From positions 1-53,058 of the forward strand of contig JAHEBH010000015.1 of NCBI GenBank assembly GCA_024642335.1: a stretch of 53,058 bases of DNA. Reading direction: 5' to 3'. How positions within the stretch are numbered: the first letter of the stretch is position 1; every line of letters begins with the position of its first letter. The translations under genes were made by a program, and so were the position numbers. Shown here piece after piece: positions 1 to 8,830 of the stretch. This DNA comes from Erythrobacter sp. (GTDB taxonomy: Bacteria > Pseudomonadota > Alphaproteobacteria > Sphingomonadales > Sphingomonadaceae). A model generated the notes under the pieces. It did no database searches and had not been told where the DNA came from. It was given only the letters and a program-made list of their open reading frames with translations.

Positions 1-129
1 GCCAGGCCGTCAGGGCAAATGCGGCCATTCAGCGCCGCTTCCGTCCTTCTCCGTCATTGCGGCTGACCAGATGCATCGCCAAGACGCTGCCGTCATTCGA
101 AATGCAAGGCAGAATGCGCTTCACAAGAA
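1..129. other. left edge, no assignable gene
   Basis: This short stretch lies downstream of the receptor gene that ends at 196 on the minus strand. An ATG on the minus strand at 28 begins MAAFALTAW and runs off the edge, with a weak GGAAG about nine bases upstream. It could be the first codons of a further minus-strand gene, but nine residues cannot identify it. Confidence 0.2.
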
Positions 130-161
130 AATGGGGTGGACCCTGATGAAGTCCACCCCAT
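122..161 (-). terminator. Rho-independent terminator of the 196-2622 receptor gene
   Basis: An 11-bp perfect stem pairs 131-141 with 151-161 around a 9-base loop. Read on the minus strand it is followed by TTTTCTTG. It lies 35 bp past the stop codon of the receptor gene. The stem plus T-tract geometry is that of an intrinsic terminator. Confidence 0.8.
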
Positions 162-195
162 ACCCGCACTGGTCACCCATTACGGGAGGATGCCT

Positions 196-2622
196 CTAGA
201 ATTGATAGCCGACCGTCACACCATAGGAACGTGGCGGCAAGTATGTGCCGGTGATCGTGCGGCTGGTCGAGACCGCAAAGGCCCCGGAAACCACCAGCTC
301 GTTGGTCAGGTTCTTGCCCCAGATATTCACGCTCAGGCCGCTATCGGGGAAGCTGTACTTGATGTTGGCATCAAGGATGCCATAATCATCTGCCGCCATG
401 CGCGGATCGTTGAACTCGGTGAAGAACTGATCGCCGGTATAGGCATAGGCGAGCGAGGCCAGGATGTTGCCGCCATTGGACAAGTCCTTGTCGTAGTTGG
501 CCCGCAGGCTGAACGAGTATTCCGGCGTGTTGCGTGTCCGGTTGCCGGCCAGGTCGACCGTGCGCGGCACGAAGCCGGCCAAGCCTTCCAGCGCCCCAAG
601 CGGATCCAGCGGATCGTCAGTCACGAAGGTGTCGAAGTCCACGTCATACCATGAGCCGCTGAAATCGATGCTGAACTCATCGGTCAGGAAGGCCGTGCCT
701 TCAATCTCGATGCCCTTGCCATCGGTCGCGGCAGCATTCTCCACACTAGTGACAAAGCGAGGGCCACCGGCGATCAGGCGAGTGCGGTCGAACTGCGCAT
801 CATCAACCTTGTAGAGGAAGGCAGCGAGAGCCAGGTTCAATCCGCCATCGAGGAACGTCCCCTTCAGACCGACTTCCCAGTTCTCGATCGTTTCCGGGTT
901 GGTGATCAGCGGCGTGCCGTCAACCAAGGCCGCTGAGCCGGACTTGAAGCCTTCGGAATAGGTTGCGTAGAGCAGTGTATTCCCAACATCGAGTTCAAGG
1001 CCGACTTCCGGCGTGAAATCGGAGAAGCTGCGCGAATCCGTGCCCGTCGCCAGCTGCAGGCCGGGACCGGCTCCTGGCAGGAACGTGTCTGCCTGTGTGT
1101 CACGACTTTCGTCAGAGTAGCGAGCACCCGCCTTGATGCGGAAGGTGTCCGTCACATCGAATGTGAAGTTGGCGAACAGAGCCCAGGCTTCGACGTCCAT
1201 CGATCCGGGAATGAACACCCGGGCATCCGGGAACAAGGCTGCAACGGGCGGAACAGCCGCAGGTGCCGGGCCGGGATTCGTGCCGGTAATAAACGGGTCG
1301 AGAATGCCCCTGTTGTTGTAGGCAACGGCTGGGTTGGTTCCGATCGGAACATTCGCGCTGACATCGTCTGTAAAGTAGAAGCCGCCCACCAGGCCCCGGA
1401 TGCGGCTGCCATCGACGAGGAACTGCACTTCCTGCGAGAACTGCTCGTTATCGACCTGTTGGACCTGCACGGTCGATGGGAGTGCGTCATCAACTCCGTG
1501 ACGGACATTGGAAACGTCAAAGTCCTGCAAGAGATAGCTCTCGCCTTCACGGAAATTGCTGATTGAACGGAAGGTCAGCAGATCGTTGAGCTCGGCTTCG
1601 AAAGTATTGGTGACGCTTACCGTCTCGAGCCTGCCGATCGGCGGAAGATCGCCGCCGACATCGCGCGAATTGACCAGGGCATCCGGCCCGGCCAAGGTCA
1701 CAAGATTGGGAATCTGCGCAAGCAAAGCGGCTCGATAGTCGGCGTCGCTGACACCGGGCTGATTGGATGAGAGCGTCGCGATAGTTGCCGGCAATCCGGA
1801 AATCACGGAACTCGAGAAGCTGGGCGCAAGGAACTTCACCGCCCGCGAACGCTCATCTTCCTTGTAGTATTCGACGGAAACCAGGTTGCTGACCCTATCC
1901 GAGAAATCGAAATTCAGCTGGGCCCGAAAACCTACCTTGTTGGCGTTGTCGACATCTTCGCCTGTAAGCGTGTGGGTGCCGAAGCCGTCCCGGTTCTGAT
2001 AGCGAAAGGCGACGCGAGCCTGGACATTGTCTGCAAGCGGCCCGGAAAGTGCCCCTTCGCCAATGATGTTGAGGTCACCGCCGCCGATGGTCAGCCTGGT
2101 GTAGCCTTCCATGAAATCTGTGGGCTTGGCCGTGATCAGATTGATCGAGCCACCGGTCGCGTTGCGCCCGTAGAGGGTGCCTTGCGGGCCGCGCAGGACT
2201 TCGACGCGCTCAAGGTCGTAGAGAGACGCGAATTGCTGGGAAGCCTGGGCCACCACGGCGCCATCGACATGCAGCGCGACGGATGGATCGAGGCCCGGCA
2301 GCGACGAATTCAGGCCGATGCCGCGCACATATATCTTGGCAAAGGCGAAGTCGTTGCCGATCTTGAGAGATGGTACTGCGACCTGCAAGTCCTCAAGCGT
2401 ATCGATCTGCCTGTTGGCAAGGGACTCTGCGCTGACCGCACTGATGGCCAGCGAGACGTCTTCGAGATTTTGTTCGCGCTTGTTGGCGGTAACAATGATC
2501 CTCGAATCGTCCTCATCCGCTGCTTCCTGTGCAACCACAGAAGTGCCAGTGAAAACGAGGCCAAGGGCCACCGCAATGGCTGCCCCATTCAAGAGATGCG
2601 CCTTGCGGCAATTCGTGACCAT
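196..2622 (-). CDS. TonB-dependent outer-membrane receptor
   Basis: An 808-residue TonB-dependent receptor, a ligand-gated outer-membrane barrel driven by TonB/ExbBD. Residues 1-31 form a signal peptide ending in VVA before QEA. A TonB-box-like RIIVTA follows at about 41-46, then a plug domain (VRGIGLNSS, LRGPQGTLYGRNATGG) and a barrel ending in the aromatic GVTVGYQF, as barrel-assembly targets do. The ATG at 2622 is chosen because a strong GGGAGGAAG lies just upstream and the signal peptide starts there; the frame stays open a further 55 codons upstream. The substrate is not visible. The gene is divergent from an AraC regulator and pobA, so an aromatic or plant-derived ligand is possible but unproven. 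Confidence 0.93.
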   Translation of the reverse strand: MVTNCRKAHLLNGAAIAVALGLVFTGTSVVAQEAADEDDSRIIVTANKREQNLEDVSLAISAVSAESLANRQIDTLEDLQVAVPSLKIGNDFAFAKIYVRGIGLNSSLPGLDPSVALHVDGAVVAQASQQFASLYDLERVEVLRGPQGTLYGRNATGGSINLITAKPTDFMEGYTRLTIGGGDLNIIGEGALSGPLADNVQARVAFRYQNRDGFGTHTLTGEDVDNANKVGFRAQLNFDFSDRVSNLVSVEYYKEDERSRAVKFLAPSFSSSVISGLPATIATLSSNQPGVSDADYRAALLAQIPNLVTLAGPDALVNSRDVGGDLPPIGRLETVSVTNTFEAELNDLLTFRSISNFREGESYLLQDFDVSNVRHGVDDALPSTVQVQQVDNEQFSQEVQFLVDGSRIRGLVGGFYFTDDVSANVPIGTNPAVAYNNRGILDPFITGTNPGPAPAAVPPVAALFPDARVFIPGSMDVEAWALFANFTFDVTDTFRIKAGARYSDESRDTQADTFLPGAGPGLQLATGTDSRSFSDFTPEVGLELDVGNTLLYATYSEGFKSGSAALVDGTPLITNPETIENWEVGLKGTFLDGGLNLALAAFLYKVDDAQFDRTRLIAGGPRFVTSVENAAATDGKGIEIEGTAFLTDEFSIDFSGSWYDVDFDTFVTDDPLDPLGALEGLAGFVPRTVDLAGNRTRNTPEYSFSLRANYDKDLSNGGNILASLAYAYTGDQFFTEFNDPRMAADDYGILDANIKYSFPDSGLSVNIWGKNLTNELVVSGAFAVSTSRTITGTYLPPRSYGVTVGYQF

Positions 2623-2909
2623 AACTTCCTCCCAATAATTTCCGGCCTCTTGGCCGGCGAAACTTGTAATGCTTCCATTTTCCATCGAGGCGCAGCCAAT
2701 GAGCCACGCCGCAAGTTGAGCCGCCTGGGAGGGGCAATGGCCATGACAGGCAAATCTGGCACGCGCACGCCAGATGCGCGTCAGCACAAACCCCCCTCCC
2801 AGGAGCTTCGGATCTGACCCTGCTTAAAGCATGTTATCCGTGTCAATACCCACGCAGTATTCGCACAAAGACTTGTATTTTTCGATCATAGACGCAAAGA
2901 CGCGGACTT
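2623..2909. promoter_or_regulatory. divergent intergenic region, receptor / AraC regulator
   Basis: These 287 bp separate the minus-strand receptor from the plus-strand AraC-type regulator and must hold both promoters. The half next to the regulator is clearly more AT-rich than the surrounding genes. I could not pick out a convincing -35/-10 pair or operator by eye. Confidence 0.4.
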
Positions 2910-3806
2910 ATGAGCATGGGACGAGAGATCAGGAAATTCGGTTTATATGGCGAAGGAAATTCGGCCAGCAGCCCCGAATTTGTCCATATCGAGACGATTT
3001 CGGCGCGATCGCGCTTGCACAACTGGAGCATATCTCCCCACGTGCACCCGAACATCTTCCAGCTCCTGCATCTCATTGATGGTGGAGGAGTCTTGGCTGT
3101 CGATGGAGCAGAGATCCTGCTGCAGCCGCCGGTCCTGGTGATCGTCCCTTGCGGATGCGTTCATGCATTCCGGTTCGAAACCGATACGAAGGGATGGGTA
3201 TTGAGCGTAGCCGACGCTCTCGTGGCTGACGGAAGGCTTGGGCCCATTGATGTCGCATCGACGGCGCAAGGCTCGCAGGTCTTGCACATTCCCCTCGATG
3301 ACGCGCGTGGATCGAGCGACCTGATGGCCCACGCACTATCCGAATTGACCGTTCGGCACGAGTCTGCACCAGGAGTGCTTTCCCATGCGGTCATCTCAAT
3401 TGTCGGCCTTGTCCTGAGCCTGGCGGAAGAGCTGGCACAGGAGAGAGTTGCCCGACTCGAAGGCGGACAGGATCGGCGCGTTTCGCTGGTGAGAAGGTTC
3501 GGCAAGCTTGTCGAGGTGCATATGCGCGAACAATGGTCGGTCGAACGTTATGCGGAGGAATTGGGCACAACTGCTCCTACGTTGACCCGCGCGTGCCGGG
3601 AAGTGTTGAACAGGGCGCCGGCCCAGATAGTGCAGGATCGCCGTTTGCGGGAAGCCAAGCGCGCCCTTTCCTACACCGATGCCAGTGTCAGCATGATCTC
3701 CGATGATCTTGGCTTTTCGGACCCGGCCTATTTCGCGCGCGTGTTCAAGCAGCAGATTGGCGTTACGGCCAGTGCCTTTCGCAAGGAACGCTTCTGGGCA
3801 GCCTGA
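2910..3806 (+). CDS. AraC-family regulator, probably PobR-like activator of pobA
   Basis: A 298-residue regulator. The N-terminal half has a cupin-like sensor segment (HVHPNIFQLLHLIDGGG, about residues 40-56). The C-terminal 100 residues hold the two helix-turn-helix units of the AraC family, with the second one ending LGFSDPAYFARVFKQQIG. The gene lies 161 bp upstream of pobA on the same strand. In several proteobacteria an AraC-type PobR activates pobA in response to 4-hydroxybenzoate, so that role is inferred from position and family. A second ATG two codons downstream is an alternative start. Confidence 0.85.
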   Translation: MSMGREIRKFGLYGEGNSASSPEFVHIETISARSRLHNWSISPHVHPNIFQLLHLIDGGGVLAVDGAEILLQPPVLVIVPCGCVHAFRFETDTKGWVLSVADALVADGRLGPIDVASTAQGSQVLHIPLDDARGSSDLMAHALSELTVRHESAPGVLSHAVISIVGLVLSLAEELAQERVARLEGGQDRRVSLVRRFGKLVEVHMREQWSVERYAEELGTTAPTLTRACREVLNRAPAQIVQDRRLREAKRALSYTDASVSMISDDLGFSDPAYFARVFKQQIGVTASAFRKERFWAA

Positions 3807-3865
3807 GACCGCTCGCCCACTGCACGAATCATGCATGAAGATGAGCGATCCTAGGTGCATTACCC

Positions 3866-3891
3866 AATACACTTGATCGAAAAATACATTT
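3866..3891 (+). promoter_or_regulatory. candidate AraC-type direct-repeat operator upstream of pobA
   Basis: Two near-identical 9-mers, AATACACTT (3866-3874) and AATACATTT (3883-3891), lie in direct orientation 17 bp apart in the AT-rich stretch upstream of pobA. AraC-family proteins bind direct repeats. The spacing is shorter than the roughly two helical turns often seen, so this is only a candidate site for the regulator encoded just upstream. Confidence 0.3.
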
Positions 3892-3967
3892 TATTGATGG
3901 ATTGCTGCATTCAAATCGATCTCGGAATCGACCAACAGGAGGGCAGCAAATTCAGGGAGAGAACGTG

Positions 3968-5140
3968 ATGAAGACCAAAGTCGGTATCGTTGGCGGTGGT
4001 CCGTCTGGCCTGATGTTGAGCCAGTTACTGGACTTGAAGGGCATCGATAATGTGGTCCTCGAAAAGCACAGCCGCGAATATGTACTTGGTCGCATTCGCG
4101 CCGGCGTGCTGGAGCACGGCTTTGCCGAGCTGATGCGCGAGGCCCATTGCGGTGAGCGCATGGATGCCGAAGGAGAGATCCACGAAGGCTTCTACATTGC
4201 CGACGGGGCAGCCCTGCGCCGTGTCGACCTGGCCGGACATACGGGTGGCAATTCGGTGGTGGTTTACGGCCAGACCGAACTCACCCGCGACCTTTACGAA
4301 GCGCGCGACAAGATGGGCGGCAAGGTCATTCATAATGCCGAGGATGTGGCCTTGCACGATCTGACCACCGACGCTCCTTACCTCACCTATCGCGATGGTG
4401 ACGAGGTGATCAGGATCGACTGCGATTTCATCATTGGTGCGGACGGTTTCCACGGCCCCTCCCGCAAGTCGATCCCCAGGGATGTGCTGACCGAATATGA
4501 AAAGATCTATCCCTTCGGCTGGCTGGGCGTGCTCAGCCGCACCAAGCCGGTCTCGCCCGAACTGATCTATTCGAAGAGCGAGCGCGGTTTTGCCCTGTGC
4601 TCGCTGCGCAGCCAGGTGCTGAGCCGCTATTACATCCAGGTTCCGCTGAGCGACAATGTCGAGGACTGGTCCGACGACGCGTTCTGGGCAGAGCTGAAAT
4701 CCCGCTTGCCGGAAGATGTGGCGGCCAGGCTGGAAACCGGCCCGTCGATCGAGAAATCGATTGCCCCCTTGCGCAGTTTCGTGGCCGAACCGATGCGCTA
4801 CGGCAATCTCTTCCTTGCCGGGGACGCGGCCCATATCGTTCCGCCAACGGGCGCCAGGGGACTCAATTCGGCTGCGAGCGACATCTATTACCTCTACCAC
4901 GCCATGGTTGCCCATTATCGGGATGGCGATGACAGCGGGCTCGAGCAATATAGCGAAAAGGCGCTCGCACGCGTGTGGAAGGCCCAGCGCTTCAGCTGGT
5001 GGATGACCACGCTGCTGCACGAATTCCCGGACAATATTCCCTATGACAACCGGCTGCAGGACACCGATCTGGCCTATCTCTTCTCTTCCGAAGCGGCAAT
5101 GACCTCTCTGGCCGAGAACTATGTCGGGCTGCCGTTCTGA
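3968..5140 (+). CDS. pobA: 4-hydroxybenzoate 3-monooxygenase
   Basis: A 390-residue flavoprotein that hydroxylates 4-hydroxybenzoate to protocatechuate using FAD, NADPH and O2 in the cytoplasm. Visible motifs are the FAD-binding GGGPSG near the N-terminus, the IIGADGFHGPSR segment (DG motif), and LAGDAAHIVPPTGARGLN (GD motif) in the C-terminal half. The LIY and CSLRS segments match the substrate-binding tyrosine, serine and arginine of Pseudomonas PobA, and the end SLAENYVGLPF is nearly identical to that enzyme. Length matches the family (about 390-394). ATG 3968 is preceded by GGGAGAG; the upstream 22 in-frame codons look non-coding. Protocatechuate ring-cleavage genes are not in this window. 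Confidence 0.97.
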   Translation: MKTKVGIVGGGPSGLMLSQLLDLKGIDNVVLEKHSREYVLGRIRAGVLEHGFAELMREAHCGERMDAEGEIHEGFYIADGAALRRVDLAGHTGGNSVVVYGQTELTRDLYEARDKMGGKVIHNAEDVALHDLTTDAPYLTYRDGDEVIRIDCDFIIGADGFHGPSRKSIPRDVLTEYEKIYPFGWLGVLSRTKPVSPELIYSKSERGFALCSLRSQVLSRYYIQVPLSDNVEDWSDDAFWAELKSRLPEDVAARLETGPSIEKSIAPLRSFVAEPMRYGNLFLAGDAAHIVPPTGARGLNSAASDIYYLYHAMVAHYRDGDDSGLEQYSEKALARVWKAQRFSWWMTTLLHEFPDNIPYDNRLQDTDLAYLFSSEAAMTSLAENYVGLPF

Positions 5141-5321
5141 AGGTCCCAATGACAGGGGGAGTTGAAAGGCCGAAATGGCCGGCCTGCCGCCCTGACATCC
5201 CCTCGCCCTGCCTCACACCGCTCATGCGTCAGCAAGGTGCATCTATTCTGGTATTCTGACGGCACTCTCCGCAATCTGAGTGTTTGGAGTTGCATGCTGG
5301 GGATATTGCCCATAGCCTGAC

Positions 5322-6974
5322 ATGATGCTGTTTCGAAGATTGCGCCGGACATGTGGCCTCCTGCTTGTGGCGCTTCTTGGGATGACGTTGGTCTCGTGTG
5401 GAGATCGGATTGCCGAGACGGAGAAGGCGGCGAAGGAAGGCATCCTGCTCATCGGCAACGGTTCGGAGCCCAAGGGCTTAGACCCGCATCTCGTGACTGG
5501 CGTTCCCGAAAGCTCAATCATCGGCGCTCTACTCGAAGGCCTTATCGCCCGCCACCCGACAAATGATCTTGAACCCGAGCCTGGCATGGCCGAGCGCTGG
5601 GAGCATAACGAAGACTATTCCGTCTGGGCCTTCCATCTTCGCGATGCCCGGTGGAGCAATGGCGATCCGGTCCTTGCTTCGGACTTCGTCTACAGCTGGC
5701 AACGCATCCTCAGTCCCGCTCTCGGCGCCGAGTATGCCCCGATGCTCTACGTCATCCAGAATGCCGAAGCGTACAATCTCGGCGAAATCGACGATTTCAG
5801 CCAGGTCGGCGTGAAGGCGCTGGACGACAAGACGCTGCAAGTTACCTTGCAGGGTTCAACCCCGCATTTCCTCTCGATGATCAAACACACCAGCTATTTC
5901 CCGGTCAATCCGCGGGTAGTGGAGGAGCATGGCGGCATGACCGATCGCCAGAGCGGCTGGTCCACATTGGAAAACTATGTCGGCAACGGTCCGTTTCGCC
6001 TCAAGCAATGGGTCACCAACCAGGTGATCGAGGTGGAGCGTAATCCGTCTTATTGGGATGCTGGCACTGTCCGCCTGAACGGCATCCGTTTTTACCCGAT
6101 CGACAATGCCAACACCGAAGAGACGATGTTCCGCAACGATCGGCTGCACATGACCAACACGGTCAACCCGGACAAGATCGCCTATTTCCAGGAGATCATG
6201 CCTGACAAGATGACGATCTCGCCCTATCTGGGCACATATTTCTACCGCCTCAATGTGACACGCGAGCCCTTCACCGATGTGCGCGTGCGCCGAGCGCTGG
6301 CGCTGGCGCTGGACAGGCAGCTGATCGTCGAGAGGGTAACAAAGGGCGGACAGGCACCGGCAACCGGCTTCGTGCCCGATGGCGTGCCTGGTTATGGAGC
6401 GTCTACCGCCGTGCAATATGATCCGGATGAGGCGCGCCGCCTGCTGGCAGAAGCCGGCTATCCGGGCGGCGAGGGTTTCCCGCGCGCCGAGATCATGATC
6501 AATACGAGTGAGGCCCACCGCAAGATTGCCGAAGCGATTCAGGCTCTGTGGCGGGAAGAGCTGGGAATTGACGTCGGCATCTACAACCAGGAATGGAAGG
6601 TCTATCTCGATAGCCAGACCAACCTCGATTACGACATTTCGCGCTCGGCCTGGATCGGAGACTTCGTCTATCCCTCGACCTTCACCGACATGTTCACCAC
6701 CGGGAATGGCAACAACGATACAGGCTGGAGCAATCCTCGGTACGACCAGCTCGTGGCGCGTTCTCGGGTGGCTGAGAGTGAGGCAGATCGCATGGCGATC
6801 TTCCACGAAGCCGAAGACATACTGCTGGATGAAATGCCGGTCATTCCGATTTACTGGTATACTCGCGTCTACCTGAAAGATCCGCGGGTAAAGGGCTGGT
6901 ATCCAAAGCTGCTCGATGCCCATCCCTACAAATATGTCTGGCTGGAGCCGAATGACGACACAGGCGAAGAATGA
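5322..6974 (+). CDS. oppA: peptide ABC transporter substrate-binding lipoprotein (OppA family)
   Basis: A 550-residue extracytoplasmic solute-binding protein of family 5. The first 26 residues are a lipoprotein signal: arginines, a hydrophobic core, then LVSC with Cys26 as the lipidation site. The family motif is clear: GSEPKGLDPHLVTGVPES, then the WSNGDPVLASDFVYSWQR segment typical of OppA, and the QEWKVYLDSQ and YWYTRVYLKDPRVKGW regions near the C-terminus. It is the first gene of a five-gene operon with two permeases and two ATPases. Oligopeptide uptake is the likely role; opines, murein peptides or other ligands cannot be excluded. It starts 181 bp after pobA and is probably separately transcribed. 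Confidence 0.92.
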   Translation: MMLFRRLRRTCGLLLVALLGMTLVSCGDRIAETEKAAKEGILLIGNGSEPKGLDPHLVTGVPESSIIGALLEGLIARHPTNDLEPEPGMAERWEHNEDYSVWAFHLRDARWSNGDPVLASDFVYSWQRILSPALGAEYAPMLYVIQNAEAYNLGEIDDFSQVGVKALDDKTLQVTLQGSTPHFLSMIKHTSYFPVNPRVVEEHGGMTDRQSGWSTLENYVGNGPFRLKQWVTNQVIEVERNPSYWDAGTVRLNGIRFYPIDNANTEETMFRNDRLHMTNTVNPDKIAYFQEIMPDKMTISPYLGTYFYRLNVTREPFTDVRVRRALALALDRQLIVERVTKGGQAPATGFVPDGVPGYGASTAVQYDPDEARRLLAEAGYPGGEGFPRAEIMINTSEAHRKIAEAIQALWREELGIDVGIYNQEWKVYLDSQTNLDYDISRSAWIGDFVYPSTFTDMFTTGNGNNDTGWSNPRYDQLVARSRVAESEADRMAIFHEAEDILLDEMPVIPIYWYTRVYLKDPRVKGWYPKLLDAHPYKYVWLEPNDDTGEE

Positions 6975-7013
6975 CAACGAAGCGAGGATCGCAACAGGAG
7001 AGGTGACCAGGCC

Positions 7014-7931
7014 ATGCTGAAGTTCATAGCCTTGCGCCTGCTGCAGGGTGTGCTCGTTCTGCTGGGCATCTACGCCGTGACCTTCGTACTGGTCGCCGCA
7101 ACCCCGGGCAGCCCGTTCAGCTCCGAACGCGCGATTGCGCCTGAGATCCTCGCGCAGATCGAAGCCTTCTATGGCTATGACAAGCCGCTGGGCGAACGCT
7201 TCATCACTTCGCTGGGCAATGTCCTGCAGGGAGAGTTCGGCCCGTCTGCGGTCTATGCCAATCGCACGGTGACGCAGATCATCGGAGAGAGCTTTCCCAT
7301 TTCTCTGACACTCGGGTCGATCTCACTGCTGCTGGCGCTGCTGCTCGGCATTCCCGCGGGGATACTGGCTGCGGTGAAGCGCAATACGTGGCTCGACTAC
7401 GTACCCATGTCGGTTTCGATGGCGGGCATCTGCCTGCCGACCTTCGTCATGGGGCCGCTGTTGGCGCTGGTGTTCGGCCTTATCCTGCAATGGCTGCCTG
7501 TTGCCGGCTGGTACGGCCCGGAATTCATGATCCTGCCAGCGACAACGCTTGGCCTCTATTATGCCGCATATTTCGCCCGCCTGACGCGCGGCGGCATGCT
7601 GGAAATGCTCAACCAGGACTGGGTCCGCACGGCACGCGCCAAGGGAGTGAAGGAAAGCACCATTATCTGGAAGCACTGCCTGAAAGGCGGCCTGATCCCC
7701 GCGATCACTTTCCTCGGCCCGGCACTGGCCGGCATCATCTCAGGGTCATTCGTGGTCGAGACGATCTTCCAGATTCCCGGCCTGGGCCAATGGTTCGTCC
7801 GTGCCGCCCTTAACCGCGACGATTTCCTGGTGCTGGGCCTGACGGTCCTGTTCGCCGCGATGATCGTCCTGATGAACCTGCTGGTCGATATCGTGCAGGT
7901 GGCCCTCAACCCACGGCTTAAATATGACTGA
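7014..7931 (+). CDS. oppB: oligopeptide ABC transporter permease, OppB type
   Basis: A 305-residue inner-membrane permease with an N-terminal hydrophobic helix followed by a long periplasmic loop and then five further hydrophobic segments, as in OppB/DppB. The coupling loop contains the EAA-type sequence DWVRTARAKGVKESTIIWKH, which docks on the ATPases. The end VDIVQVALNPRLKYD is the usual end of this subfamily. An AGGAGAGG lies just upstream of the start. Its last 8 bp overlap the next permease gene, indicating translational coupling. Confidence 0.94.
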   Translation: MLKFIALRLLQGVLVLLGIYAVTFVLVAATPGSPFSSERAIAPEILAQIEAFYGYDKPLGERFITSLGNVLQGEFGPSAVYANRTVTQIIGESFPISLTLGSISLLLALLLGIPAGILAAVKRNTWLDYVPMSVSMAGICLPTFVMGPLLALVFGLILQWLPVAGWYGPEFMILPATTLGLYYAAYFARLTRGGMLEMLNQDWVRTARAKGVKESTIIWKHCLKGGLIPAITFLGPALAGIISGSFVVETIFQIPGLGQWFVRAALNRDDFLVLGLTVLFAAMIVLMNLLVDIVQVALNPRLKYD

Positions 7932-8826
7932 TCTGCCTGGAAGTGCAGCCCCGGGCATCGCCGAGGAGGAGCTGGTCGAGGGTTCCTCTCTCTGGAAGGA
8001 CGCCTGGGCACGGCTGAAGAAGAACAAGGTCGCTGTCGGCAGCCTGGTCGTCTTCACCTTCATCTGCCTGTTCTGCGTCCTCGGCCCCTTCCTTTCCCCC
8101 TACGATTCCAATGCACAGAATTTGTTTGCCGGTGCGGAGGGCCCGTCTGCCGATCACTGGTTCGGCACCGACACGCTGGGCCGCGACCTGATGGTCCGCG
8201 TTATGGTAGGTGGTCGCATCTCGTTGATGGTCGGCCTTGTCGCCACCGTGGTCGCCCTGGCCATCGGCGTAATCTATGGTGCCACGGCAGGATATATCGG
8301 CGGCAAGGTCGACGCCTCGATGATGCGTTTCGTGGACCTGCTCTACGCCCTGCCCTTCACCATATTCGTGATCCTGCTGATGGTCGCCTTCGGCCGCTCC
8401 ATGTGGTTGATGTTTGTCGCCATTGGCTGCGTCGAATGGCTGTCGATGGCCCGCATTGTGCGCTCGGGCGTGCTCGGCCTGAAGAAACAGGAATTCGTCG
8501 AGGCAGCTGTATCGCTTGGCTATTCGCACAGCCGCATCATCCTGCGGCACCTCATCCCCAATGTTTTGGGCCCGGTTATCGTTATTGCCACGCTGACCGT
8601 TCCTGCCGTCATGCTGCTCGAGGCATTCCTCAGCTTCCTCGGCCTGGGCGTGCAGCCTCCCAACGCCTCATGGGGCGTCCTCATCAACGAGGGGCAGGCC
8701 AATATGGAAATCTACCCGTGGCTGCTGCTGTTTCCGGCCGGCTTCTTCGCAGTGACGCTGTTCTGCCTCAATTTCATCGGCGACGGGCTGCGCGATGCGC
8801 TCGACCCCAAGAGCGCCAAGGACTGA
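7924..8826 (+). CDS. oppC: oligopeptide ABC transporter permease, OppC type
   Basis: A 300-residue second permease. The N-terminus has the OppC_N segment (SLWKDAWARLKKNKVAVGSL followed by the first membrane helix) and the family signature HWFGTDTLGRDLMVRVMVGG. The EAA loop reads EFVEAAVSLGYSHSRIILRH. About six membrane segments are visible. The C-terminus GDGLRDALDPKSAKD is typical. The start overlaps the end of oppB by 8 bp and the ATPase gene follows after 4 bp, so the permease pair is co-translated. Confidence 0.94.
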   Translation: MTDLPGSAAPGIAEEELVEGSSLWKDAWARLKKNKVAVGSLVVFTFICLFCVLGPFLSPYDSNAQNLFAGAEGPSADHWFGTDTLGRDLMVRVMVGGRISLMVGLVATVVALAIGVIYGATAGYIGGKVDASMMRFVDLLYALPFTIFVILLMVAFGRSMWLMFVAIGCVEWLSMARIVRSGVLGLKKQEFVEAAVSLGYSHSRIILRHLIPNVLGPVIVIATLTVPAVMLLEAFLSFLGLGVQPPNASWGVLINEGQANMEIYPWLLLFPAGFFAVTLFCLNFIGDGLRDALDPKSAKD

Positions 8827-8830
8827 TCAG

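Noticed and set aside
5141-5321. Small gene between pobA and oppA
   Set aside because: Short open frames exist on the minus strand but have no ribosome-binding site or recognisable sequence.
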